Shown one piece after another: positions 34,027 to 42,034 of a DNA stretch of 52,077 bases (its first letter is position 1; every line of letters begins with the position of its first letter). Under the pieces are notes generated by a model. It made no database searches. It worked only from the letters and a program-made list of their open reading frames with translations, and had not been told where the DNA came from. The position numbers were made by a program, and so were the translations under genes. This DNA comes from Oscillospiraceae bacterium (lineage in GTDB: Bacteria; Bacillota; Clostridia; Oscillospirales; Oscillospiraceae). The DNA lies in assembly GCA_017469795.1 (NCBI GenBank), contig JAFUFT010000031.1, positions 1-52,077 on the forward strand. Direction: 5' to 3'.

Positions 34027-34204
34027 AAAAACCCCTCCTTGTTCGTTTGCCCTATTATACCACAGCTTTGCCCGGAGGCATAGGAAAAGTTTCGGTTGCA
34101 TTTTTTTCCGGACTGTTATATACTGACCCTGGTCCGGGGAAAAGGACCGGGCCGTATTTTGCGTTGCATCCGCCGGAGGCGGAGTGACAGCAGGAGGTTA
34201 CATT

Positions 34205-34825
34205 ATGAATAAGAAAACAAACGTCCGTTACCTGACGGAGCTGGCGCTGCTGATGGCGCTGGAGCTGGTCATGTATTTCACCCCGCTGGGTATGCTTCCC
34301 CTGCCGGGCCAGTACGCGTCTCTGCTGACGGTGCCGGTGGCGGTGGGCGCCATGCTGCTCGGCCCCCTGGCCGGTACGGTGCTTGGCTTCCTGTTCGGCG
34401 CGCTGAGCTTCTGGAAGGCGCTGCAGACCGGGATCCTCATCGGCGCGGGCGTATCCATTCCCGCAATTCTGGTGCTGACGATCTGCACCCGGACGCTGAT
34501 GGGATTCCTGACCGGCCTGATCTTCAAACTCATTGACCGGATCGACAAGACCAACACCATTGACTGCTTCATCGGCGGTCTGCTGGCGCCGGTCCTCAAC
34601 ACGATCCTGTACATGACCGTGTATGTGATCATTCTTTTGAACAACGAGCTGCTGCAGAATGTCATCGCCTCCACGGTGGGCGAGCAGATGATCGAGACCC
34701 TGCGGAACAACGTGATCCTGTTTGTGGCGGCCTATGTGGGCATTCAGGCGGTGATCGAAGCCGCAGTGGGCTGCATTGTCAGCGGCGGCGTGACCAAGGT
34801 CCTGCGGGTGGTTCTCAAGCGGTAA
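34205..34825 (+). CDS. ECF transporter S component (substrate-specific membrane protein)
   Basis: 206 residues with about five to six membrane helices. The N-terminus (TELALLMALELVMYFTPLG) and the PLAGTVLGFLFGALSF block are typical of vitamin-binding S components, which work with shared EcfA/EcfT elsewhere in the genome. A GGAGG precedes the ATG. The vitamin cannot be read from sequence. The CoA genes nearby make pantothenate a reasonable guess, and folate or a B6 vitamer are alternatives. Confidence 0.8.
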   Translation: MNKKTNVRYLTELALLMALELVMYFTPLGMLPLPGQYASLLTVPVAVGAMLLGPLAGTVLGFLFGALSFWKALQTGILIGAGVSIPAILVLTICTRTLMGFLTGLIFKLIDRIDKTNTIDCFIGGLLAPVLNTILYMTVYVIILLNNELLQNVIASTVGEQMIETLRNNVILFVAAYVGIQAVIEAAVGCIVSGGVTKVLRVVLKR

Positions 34826-34841
34826 AAGGAGCGGACGCGAT

Positions 34842-35798
34842 ATGAAAGAGATCGGGATCATGGAGGTCGGCGGCTTCCGGGTGGGCCATGCCCAGAACCG
34901 GGAGGCGGCCACCGGCTGCACGGTGCTTCTCTGTGACCGGATGAGTCCCGCGGGACTGGATGTCCGGGGCGGCGGTCCAGCCTCCCGGGAGTCCCAGATC
35001 CTGAATCCGCTGATGGCGGCGGAGGGGATCAACGCGGTGCTTCTGTCCGGCGGCAGCGCCTTTGGCCTGGATGCAGCGGGCGGCGTGCAGCGGTATCTGG
35101 AGGAGCGGGACATCGGCTTCGACGTGGGCTTTGCCAAGGTCCCGCTGGTGTCGGAGAGTTGCCTGTTCGATCTCGGGGTGGGCAGTAAGGACGTGCGTCC
35201 TGACGCAGCCATGGCCTACTCCGCCTGCGAAAACGCCTCCTATGACCCTCCCGCGGAGGGCAACGAAGGCGCAGGCACTGGCTGCACAGTCGGCAAGTAC
35301 AAGGGTGCGGCTCGGGCTATGAAATCCGGCTTCGGCACCTTTGCGGTGGAGGCCGGGAACGTCCGGGTGGGCGCTCTGGTGGCGGTGAACGCGCTGGGAG
35401 ATGTCTGCGGGCCGGACGGAAGGCCGGTGGCGGGTCTGCTGACGGCGGACGGAAAACGCCTGTCCAGCACCGTTCAGGAACTGATGGACGACGTGAGCCA
35501 CGCGGCCAACCTGTTCTCCGGCAACACCACTCTGGGGATCGTGGTCACCAACTGCATCTTCCGGAAGCCGGAGCTCTGCAAGATCGCGGGCATGACACAC
35601 AACGGTTACGCCCGGGCCATCCGGCCGGTGCACACCACCGCCGACGGCGACAGCATCTATGCCCTGTCTGTGGGGGATGTCCCCGGAGATGTGAACCTGG
35701 TGGGAACCATGGCGGCCTACGCCATGGAACGGGCCATCGTTCGGGCAGCCGCCGCCGCGGAGAGCGCCTACGGGTTCAAGGCCTGTCGGGACCTTTGA
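34842..35798 (+). CDS. P1-family N-terminal-nucleophile peptidase (DmpA-like)
   Basis: 318 residues. P1 peptidases (L-aminopeptidase D-Ala-esterase type) cleave themselves before a Ser/Thr nucleophile and remove N-terminal residues from small peptides or amides. GNTTLGIVVTN near residue 229 is the expected autoprocessing site, with Thr as nucleophile. VGHAQN, LLSGGSAFGLDAAGGVQ and GTGCTVGK are further family marks. The gene lies 16 bases after the S component with its own AAGGAG, so the two form an operon. Confidence 0.9.
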   Translation: MKEIGIMEVGGFRVGHAQNREAATGCTVLLCDRMSPAGLDVRGGGPASRESQILNPLMAAEGINAVLLSGGSAFGLDAAGGVQRYLEERDIGFDVGFAKVPLVSESCLFDLGVGSKDVRPDAAMAYSACENASYDPPAEGNEGAGTGCTVGKYKGAARAMKSGFGTFAVEAGNVRVGALVAVNALGDVCGPDGRPVAGLLTADGKRLSSTVQELMDDVSHAANLFSGNTTLGIVVTNCIFRKPELCKIAGMTHNGYARAIRPVHTTADGDSIYALSVGDVPGDVNLVGTMAAYAMERAIVRAAAAAESAYGFKACRDL

Positions 35799-35810
35799 AA
35801 GAATAACAGA

Positions 35811-35842
35811 AGGACTGCCTCGTATGAGGCAGTCCTTTTTTC
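35811..35842. terminator. Bidirectional terminator
   Basis: AAGGACTGCCTC (35811-35822) and GAGGCAGTCCTT (35827-35838) form a 12-base stem with a GTAT loop and a T-run on the plus strand. Confidence 0.92.
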
Positions 35843-35853
35843 GCGTTTCCCGC

Positions 35854-37077
35854 TCAGAAGGCCCAGTTGCCACCACGGAATACGGGCTGAACGGACCCGT
35901 CCCGGCAGACGGCGTCGATGTTCATGTCATCAGAGCCGATCATGAAGTCCACGTGGATCATGGATTCGTTGATGCCGAGGGTCCGGCACTCCTCCAGCGT
36001 CCGGTTCTGGAAATCCTGGATGCAGTCTGCGAAGCCCTCGCCCAGTGCCAGATGGCAGGCGGCGTTCTCGTCGAACAGGGTCTCGTAAAACAACAGGCCG
36101 CTGTTACGGATGGGAGAGTCATAGGGCACCAGTGCGCACTCGCCCAGATAGCAGCTGCCCTCGTCCATGGTGATCATCTTGGTGAGCAGCGCCTCGTTCT
36201 TCTCCGCATGCCACTCCACCGCCTTGCCGTTTTCAAAACGGATCCAGAAATTCTCGATCAACTGGCTCTGATAGCACAGGGGCTTGGTGGCGTAGACGAT
36301 GCCCTCCGCCTTTCCCTTCATGGGGGAGGTGAAGCACTCCTCCGTGGGCATGTTGGGGTTGAAGGTCACGCCGCCGATGGTATCCTCGCTGCCGCCGCAG
36401 AACCGGCCCTCCGGGATCAGGCCCACGGTGAAGTCCGTGCCATTGGAGCTGGTGTAGTGGAGCTTTTCGATGCCCATGGCGTTGAGCCGGTCGCAGTGGG
36501 ACTGGAGGGAGGCGTTGTGGGCTTCCCATTCCGCCACCGGATCTTCCCAGACCCGGCAGGTGTCCAGAATTGCCTGCCAGAGCTTCTCCACTGCCTGAGA
36601 GGCCCGCAGCTCCGGGAACATCTTCTTGGCCCAGGGCTTGCCGGGGACAGCGGCGATGCACCACTGATACTTGTTCTCCATCTGATCCCGGTAGGGCTTG
36701 ATGATGGGATAACGGGCCTGCTGGGCCTTGGCGACCTTGGCCTGATTGACGCCCCTCAGTCCGTCGGGATCGTCGGAGATCAGGTAGATCCGGGCGGGAA
36801 GCGTATCGGCATAGTGCTTCCACCGGGCCTCCTCGTAGTCATCCATGGCGTTGAGGGTTTTCTGGCTGCGGTAGCGGTAGTGGAGCTTCTGCAGGGGCTG
36901 GTAGTCCCAGTCCACCACCACCTTTTTGGCACCGGCCTTGTAGCATTCTTCCACCACCAGTTTGACAAACTCCGGCTGATCCAGTCCGGCGGTGATAAAG
37001 ACCTCCTGGCCCTTTTGGACGTTGGCGCCGGTCCGGGCGATGAGTCTGGCGTACTTGCGCAGTACGGTTTGTTTCAT
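35854..37077 (-). CDS. M29-family aminopeptidase (AmpS/thermophilic aminopeptidase type)
   Basis: 407 residues. M29 enzymes are dimeric two-metal cytosolic aminopeptidases. The N-terminal domain has YARLIARTGANVQKGQEVFI. The catalytic domain shows GGSEDTIGGVTFNPNMPTEE, the Glu/His ligands in the middle, and HVDFMIGSDDMNIDAV near the end. ATG 37077 has AGGAGG upstream. It converges on the P1 peptidase across a terminator. Confidence 0.92.
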   Translation of the reverse strand: MKQTVLRKYARLIARTGANVQKGQEVFITAGLDQPEFVKLVVEECYKAGAKKVVVDWDYQPLQKLHYRYRSQKTLNAMDDYEEARWKHYADTLPARIYLISDDPDGLRGVNQAKVAKAQQARYPIIKPYRDQMENKYQWCIAAVPGKPWAKKMFPELRASQAVEKLWQAILDTCRVWEDPVAEWEAHNASLQSHCDRLNAMGIEKLHYTSSNGTDFTVGLIPEGRFCGGSEDTIGGVTFNPNMPTEECFTSPMKGKAEGIVYATKPLCYQSQLIENFWIRFENGKAVEWHAEKNEALLTKMITMDEGSCYLGECALVPYDSPIRNSGLLFYETLFDENAACHLALGEGFADCIQDFQNRTLEECRTLGINESMIHVDFMIGSDDMNIDAVCRDGSVQPVFRGGNWAF

Positions 37078-37204
37078 TCCCAATTCCTCCTTTGCGTTTC
37101 GCACGGACTCTATTATAGTGCAGCGAAGGCGGCTTTGCAAGGGCTCTGTCCTTTCGATGGATAATCCGGGGCCGGCGTGGTAGCATGTCCCGGGAGGGGT
37201 CGCA

Positions 37205-38665
37205 ATGGCGGGAGAATGGATCGAATATCTGGACAGGCTGGTTTGGGGCTGGCCCATGATCGCGCTGCTGATGGGGACGCATTTATATATGACGGTCCGG
37301 ACCGGCGGAATCCAGCGGCAGGTTTTTCGGGGGATCCGGCTGTCGGTGTCCCGGGACCAGGATGCGGCGGGTGATGTGAGTTCCTTCGGCGCCCTGACAA
37401 CTGCCCTGAGCGCATCTGTCGGAACGGGGAACATCCTTGGGGTGGGAACAGCAATCGCACTGGGCGGGCCCGGGGCGGTGCTGTGGATGTGGCTCAGCGG
37501 CCTTTTGGGGATGGCCACCCGGTACGCCGAGACGCTCCTGGCGGTGCGGTACCGGGTGCACGGAGAGCGGGGGGAGATGCTGGGCGGCGCCATGTATGTG
37601 CTGGAGCGGGGACTGAATATGCCTGGAGCCGGGATCACGTTTGCAGCGCTGGGGGCGGCGGGCGCCTTCGGAATCGGCTGCATGGTGCAGGCGGATGCGG
37701 TGATGGAAGGCGCGCGGATGCTGGCGTCGGCCCCGGAGCCGGTGATGGCGGCGGGACTGAGCCTCCTGGTGGGAGCGGCTGTGTTCGGGGGGATCCGCTC
37801 GATTGCCCGGGTGACAGCGAAGCTGGTGCCGGGGATGGCGGCAGCCTATCTGCTGGGCTGCACCGCGATTCTGGCTGTGAACCGTCCGTTTCTTGGCCCG
37901 GCGGTCCGGATGATCCTCCGGTCGGCACTGGATCTGCGGGCGGCGGGCGGCGGCCTCGTGGGGCAGGGCGCGGCGGCAGCCTGCCGTTACGGGGTTGCCC
38001 GGGGGCTGTTCTCCAACGAGTCCGGTATGGGCTCGGCGCCTCTTGCGGCAGTTGCTGCCCGGACTCCGAATCCCAAGGTTCAGGCGCTGGTTTCCATGAC
38101 CGGGACCTTCTGGGACACCTGTGTGATCTGCCTGCTGACCGGGCTTGCGCTGATGACGGAACTGGCCCGCGCTCCGGTGCCGGAGACCCTTTCGGGGAGC
38201 GAACTGGCCATGGCCGCCTTTTCCCGGCTGCCCTGTGGCGGGAGGTTCCTCTCCCTGGCGCTGATGGTGTTTGCATTCACGACCATACTGGGATGGTATC
38301 ATTACGGGCAGCGATGCTGCGCCTATCTCTTTGGGGAGGGCTGCGCTTCCTGGTATCAGGCGCTGTGGACGGCAGGGGTGTTCGCAGGGGCACTGGGAAA
38401 AACGGAGACACTTTGGAGCCTTGCAAGCGTGATGAACGGCCTCATGGCAGTGCCAAATCTGCTGTCTTTGTTTCTGCTGCGGCGGGAAATCGATCGGGAG
38501 ACCCGCCGTTTTGACGGGGACCGGCTGATGGAACGGGACGGCCGGCCTATTCCCGGGGTCGGAGTGGGAAACAAAAAAAGGTGGGAGGCTTTCGCCTCCC
38601 ACCGGAAGGATTCTGTCAGGGACGGGGCGGACGGTGACTCAGCGCCTCCGCCAGCAGGGGCATGA
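37205..38665 (+). CDS. Alanine/glycine:cation symporter (AGCS family)
   Basis: 486 residues and about 11 membrane helices. Family signatures include GALTTALSASVGTGNILGVG and FSNESGMGSAP. It imports alanine or glycine with Na+. The last ~50 residues beyond the membrane part are low-complexity and charged (KKRWEAFASHRKDSVRDGADGDS). They are encoded across the hairpin terminator of the opposite gene and 50 bases into that gene's 3' end. The tail may come from a lost stop codon, and the functional transporter probably ends near residue 450. Confidence 0.9.
   Translation: MAGEWIEYLDRLVWGWPMIALLMGTHLYMTVRTGGIQRQVFRGIRLSVSRDQDAAGDVSSFGALTTALSASVGTGNILGVGTAIALGGPGAVLWMWLSGLLGMATRYAETLLAVRYRVHGERGEMLGGAMYVLERGLNMPGAGITFAALGAAGAFGIGCMVQADAVMEGARMLASAPEPVMAAGLSLLVGAAVFGGIRSIARVTAKLVPGMAAAYLLGCTAILAVNRPFLGPAVRMILRSALDLRAAGGGLVGQGAAAACRYGVARGLFSNESGMGSAPLAAVAARTPNPKVQALVSMTGTFWDTCVICLLTGLALMTELARAPVPETLSGSELAMAAFSRLPCGGRFLSLALMVFAFTTILGWYHYGQRCCAYLFGEGCASWYQALWTAGVFAGALGKTETLWSLASVMNGLMAVPNLLSLFLLRREIDRETRRFDGDRLMERDGRPIPGVGVGNKKRWEAFASHRKDSVRDGADGDSAPPPAGA
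38572..38603 (-). terminator. Terminator of the Fe-S aldo/keto reductase gene, inside the symporter tail
   Basis: GGTGGGAGGC (38580-38589) pairs with GCCTCCCACC (38594-38603) around TTTC. On the minus strand it is followed by a seven-base T-run (38578-38572). It lies within the 3' coding part of the convergent symporter gene. Confidence 0.88.
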
Positions 38666-39740
38666 TCTCCGGCACCGCGATGCCCTGGGGACAGTGGCTG
38701 GTGCAGCTGCCGCAGCCGATGCAGTCTGCGGGCTTGCCCTCGGAGACCACGGCGTCGGCCCGGTTCAGGGCCATCATTCCGTCCACCTTGTAGTCGTTGT
38801 AGACCTTCAGGAACTCCGGAATGTTGATTTCCATGGGACAGTCCGGCGTACAGTACCGGCAGGCGGTACAGGGGACCCGGAGCTGATTGTGGAACAGGTC
38901 GCAGGCCTTCATCAGCAGGTCCATATCCCTGTCGGAGAGGGGCTCCGGATCCGAGAAGGTCCGGCAGTTGTCCACGATCTGATCCAGCGTGCTCATGCCG
39001 CTGAGGATCACCTGTACGTTGGGCAGGCTCCGGACGAACCGCAGGGCCCAGGAGGCCATGGACCAGTCGGGATGGGCCTCCTTCAGCAGCGCCTCCGCGC
39101 CGGGCGTCAGGGAGGAAAGACGACCGCCCCGGACCGGCTCCATGACCACAACGGGGATGTTCCGGTCCGTGAGAATCTGATATTCCTCCTTGGAGGTGGA
39201 GTAATTCCAGTCGAAGTAGTTGAGCTGAAGCTGGGCGAAGTCCCACTGGTGATGGTCGGCGAAGCGGCGGAGGTTCTCAGGGGAGGCGTGACTGGAGAAG
39301 CCCAGGTATTTGATGCGCCCCGCCTTCTGCTGCTCCAGGAAATAGTCGATGCAGCCGCAGTTAAGGTAGTTGTCGATACTGCCGTCCATGACCGCATGGA
39401 TCAGATAAAAGTCGATACGGTCCATGCCCAGCCGCGCCAGCTGCTCGGCAAAGACTGCCTTGTAATCGGGGTTCGCGCCGTAATTGAATTTGGTGGCCAC
39501 ATAGAAGCTATCCCGGGGATACTTCTTCAGAGCGGCGCCGAGACATCGTTCGGAGTCTCCGCCGTGGTAGACGTATGCGGTGTCGTAGTAGGTGATGCCG
39601 TGAGCCATGCCGTAGTCGATGATCTCGTGGGCCTTCTCGTAGTTGATAGGGGCGCTGAAGCCCTCCCCGTCGGTGGGCAGACGCATGTTTCCCATGCCGA
39701 GCCGGGAAAGCTGAATGTCCTGAAACGCCTTGTATTCCAT
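38616..39740 (-). CDS. Aldo/keto reductase with C-terminal 2x[4Fe-4S] domain
   Basis: 374 residues. The aldo/keto reductase barrel has the catalytic tetrad visible as D and Y in YYDTAYVYHGG, K in ATKFN and H in YLIHAV. A ferredoxin-like tail carries CTACRYCTPDCP and CIGCGSCTSHCP, two [4Fe-4S] motifs. Such enzymes occur in anaerobes with mostly unknown substrates. ATG 39740 follows AAAGGAG. It ends at its own hairpin terminator and overlaps the convergent symporter by 50 bases. Confidence 0.9.
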   Translation of the reverse strand: MEYKAFQDIQLSRLGMGNMRLPTDGEGFSAPINYEKAHEIIDYGMAHGITYYDTAYVYHGGDSERCLGAALKKYPRDSFYVATKFNYGANPDYKAVFAEQLARLGMDRIDFYLIHAVMDGSIDNYLNCGCIDYFLEQQKAGRIKYLGFSSHASPENLRRFADHHQWDFAQLQLNYFDWNYSTSKEEYQILTDRNIPVVVMEPVRGGRLSSLTPGAEALLKEAHPDWSMASWALRFVRSLPNVQVILSGMSTLDQIVDNCRTFSDPEPLSDRDMDLLMKACDLFHNQLRVPCTACRYCTPDCPMEINIPEFLKVYNDYKVDGMMALNRADAVVSEGKPADCIGCGSCTSHCPQGIAVPEIMPLLAEALSHRPPRP

Positions 39741-39840
39741 AAAAACGCTCCTTTCCGGATGATGGATCCTTATGGGTTCAATATATCGCAAAAAGCCGGA
39801 AAATGTCAAGGCCGGCCCTCTGGACCGGCCCGCTTTCCTC

Positions 39841-40611
39841 TTATTTTGAATCTCCGGGAACCAGGTCGGGCCCGGCCTGCAAGTCCCAGATCACGGGGAG
39901 CTGCCACAGCAGGAAGCCGCCGTAGGTCACAATAGCGGAGAGGCTGAGGGCATGGATGCCGTCCATCATGGCGGCGGCGCCGAAGAACACGGCGGCCATG
40001 CAGTTGAACAGGGTCCGCCGGGGCTTCCCCTGGTCCAGTACAAAGCCCGCGCCCCGGAAGAAGGCCAGCATGGCGAAGATCAGCGCGAAGAGCTGCACGC
40101 AGTAGTCCAGGATCACCGGGTCGGTGCTCCAGTTCTTGAAATTCAGCATGGTCTTGACCAGAAGATACACCACCGGAAGAATCTCCGCGGCGGGATAGCG
40201 GGCGCCGTTCCGGCGGCGGTGCAGGACGGTGATGAAGGCGCAGATCCCGCCCAGCAGCCCCAGCAGGAGCATGATGGGAGCACTGATCCCGGGTCCGGCC
40301 ACCAGGCTCTCCCAGAATTCTGCCGCTGCACCCAGCAGGATCATTCCGGAGGCCAGCGCCCCGCAGATCCAGCCGCCCCGGCCGTAGATCAGCGCCCCGG
40401 GTCCGGTTTCCCGACAGGAGGAGCGCACCGCACAGAGCAGCGCCAGCAGAAGATAGAGTGCCGCCGCGGCGATCAGCGCATAGATGGAGCGGTGCATGAC
40501 GGGCATGCCCAGATTGTCCACCGCGGTGTTCAGACTCCAGATCCGCAGACCGGCTGCCACCGGGATGCCGGCCAGGGTGATGAAATATGGAATGGAAAAA
40601 CGCCGGTCCAT
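39841..40611 (-). CDS. Multi-pass membrane protein of unknown function
   Basis: 256 residues with about seven hydrophobic segments and short loops (RRRNGAR near the middle). No catalytic or transport motif is recognised. AGGAGGG precedes ATG 40611. It could be a small membrane sensor or a structural protein. Similar proteins are common hypotheticals in Clostridia, but I cannot assign a family. Confidence 0.75.
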   Translation of the reverse strand: MDRRFSIPYFITLAGIPVAAGLRIWSLNTAVDNLGMPVMHRSIYALIAAAALYLLLALLCAVRSSCRETGPGALIYGRGGWICGALASGMILLGAAAEFWESLVAGPGISAPIMLLLGLLGGICAFITVLHRRRNGARYPAAEILPVVYLLVKTMLNFKNWSTDPVILDYCVQLFALIFAMLAFFRGAGFVLDQGKPRRTLFNCMAAVFFGAAAMMDGIHALSLSAIVTYGGFLLWQLPVIWDLQAGPDLVPGDSK

Positions 40612-40726
40612 GGAATGTCCCTCCTGTGATCGTGTACTGAATGATATTATAGCAAGCTCCGGCCAGGTTTTGAAGAGCAAAACCGGATTTTGTAAAAATA
40701 GACTATAAATTTTCAGGGGAATCCGG

Positions 40727-40732
40727 TATAAT
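40727..40732 (+). promoter_or_regulatory. Candidate -10 element for icd
   Basis: A perfect TATAAT lies 32 bases before the icd ATG. No strong -35 is seen at the usual distance. Confidence 0.45.
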
Positions 40733-40764
40733 GGGAACAACGATTCAACTCGGGAGGGAACCCC

Positions 40765-41976
40765 ATGGAAAAAATCAAAATGACGACACCGCTGGTGGAA
40801 ATGGACGGCGACGAGATGACCCGGATTCTCTGGAAAGAGATCAAGGAAAAGCTCATCGAACCCTTTGTGGAACTGAAAACGGAATACTATGATCTGGGCC
40901 TCCCCAACCGGGACGCCACCGGTGATCAGGTGACCCACGACGCTGCGGCGGCCAATAAAAAGTATGGGGTCGGCGTCAAGTGCGCCACCATCACCCCCAA
41001 CGCCGCCCGGATGACCGAATACAATCTCCATGAGATGTGGAAGAGCCCCAACGGCACCATCCGTGCCGCCCTGGACGGCACCGTGTTCCGGGCGCCCATC
41101 CTGGTGGACGGAATTTCCCCGGTGGTGCGGACCTGGAAAAAGCCTATCACCATTGCCCGGCACGCCTACGGCGACGTGTACAAGGCCGCGGAGATGCGGG
41201 TGGAGGCCGGCAGCAAGGCGGAACTGACCGTCACCAGCAAATACGGCGGGATCTCCAAGGAGCTGATCTACGATTTTGAGTGCGGCGGCGTGCTCACCGG
41301 CCAGTACAACAAGGATTCCTCCATTGAATCCTTCGCCCGGAGTTGCTTTGCCTACGCCCTCTCCACCCATCAGGATCTGTGGTTTTCCGCCAAGGATACC
41401 ATCGCCAAAAAGTATGACGGCACCTTCCGGGATACCTTCCAGAGGATCTACGACGAGGAGTACAAGGCGCAGTTCGAGGCGGCGGGACTGACCTATTTCT
41501 ACACGCTGATCGACGACGCGGTGGCCCGAGTCATCCGCTCGGAGGGCGGCTTTATCTGGGCGCTGAAAAACTACGACGGCGACGTGATGAGCGACATGGT
41601 CTCCACCGCCTTCGGTTCCCTTGCCATGATGACCTCCGTGCTGGTGTCCCCGGAGGGGAATTTCGAGTACGAGGCCGCCCACGGCACCGTGACCCGGCAC
41701 TATTACAAGTATCTCAAGGGAGAGGAGACCTCCACCAATCCCATCGCTACCATCTTCGCCTGGAGCGGAGCCCTGCGCAAGCGGGGAGAGAAGGACGGCC
41801 TGCCGGAGCTTCAGATCTTTGCCGACCGGCTGGAGCAGTCCAGCCTGGACGTGATCCGGGAGGGAACCATGACCGGCGACCTGTGCCTGCTCTGGGAGAA
41901 GGGCGAGGCCAGAAAGGTCACATCCACGGAATTCATGGACAACATTGCGGAGAAGCTGCACGCGTATTACAACTGA
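40765..41976 (+). CDS. icd: NADP-dependent isocitrate dehydrogenase
   Basis: Oxidises isocitrate to 2-oxoglutarate, supplying NADPH and the glutamate carbon skeleton. 403 residues, eukaryote-like dimeric type. PLVEMDGDEMTRILWKEIK opens the protein, and WKSPNGTIRAALDGTVFRAPI holds the substrate Ser and Arg region. DMVSTAFGSLAMMTSVLVS, AAHGTVTRHYYKY and NPIATIFAWSGAL are signature blocks of this type. A GGAGGG precedes the ATG. A strong terminator follows. Confidence 0.97.
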   Translation: MEKIKMTTPLVEMDGDEMTRILWKEIKEKLIEPFVELKTEYYDLGLPNRDATGDQVTHDAAAANKKYGVGVKCATITPNAARMTEYNLHEMWKSPNGTIRAALDGTVFRAPILVDGISPVVRTWKKPITIARHAYGDVYKAAEMRVEAGSKAELTVTSKYGGISKELIYDFECGGVLTGQYNKDSSIESFARSCFAYALSTHQDLWFSAKDTIAKKYDGTFRDTFQRIYDEEYKAQFEAAGLTYFYTLIDDAVARVIRSEGGFIWALKNYDGDVMSDMVSTAFGSLAMMTSVLVSPEGNFEYEAAHGTVTRHYYKYLKGEETSTNPIATIFAWSGALRKRGEKDGLPELQIFADRLEQSSLDVIREGTMTGDLCLLWEKGEARKVTSTEFMDNIAEKLHAYYN

Positions 41977-41995
41977 TTCTGCAGAGAACGAAAAA

Positions 41996-42020
41996 GGGCC
42001 GCCCCCGATGGGGGCGGCCC
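41996..42020. terminator. Bidirectional terminator
   Basis: GGGCCGCCCCC (41996-42006) and GGGGGCGGCCC (42010-42020) form an 11-base stem, with AAAAA before it and AAATTATTT after it. It lies between the convergent icd and solute-binding protein genes. Confidence 0.9.
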
Positions 42021-42034
42021 AAATTATTTCCGGA

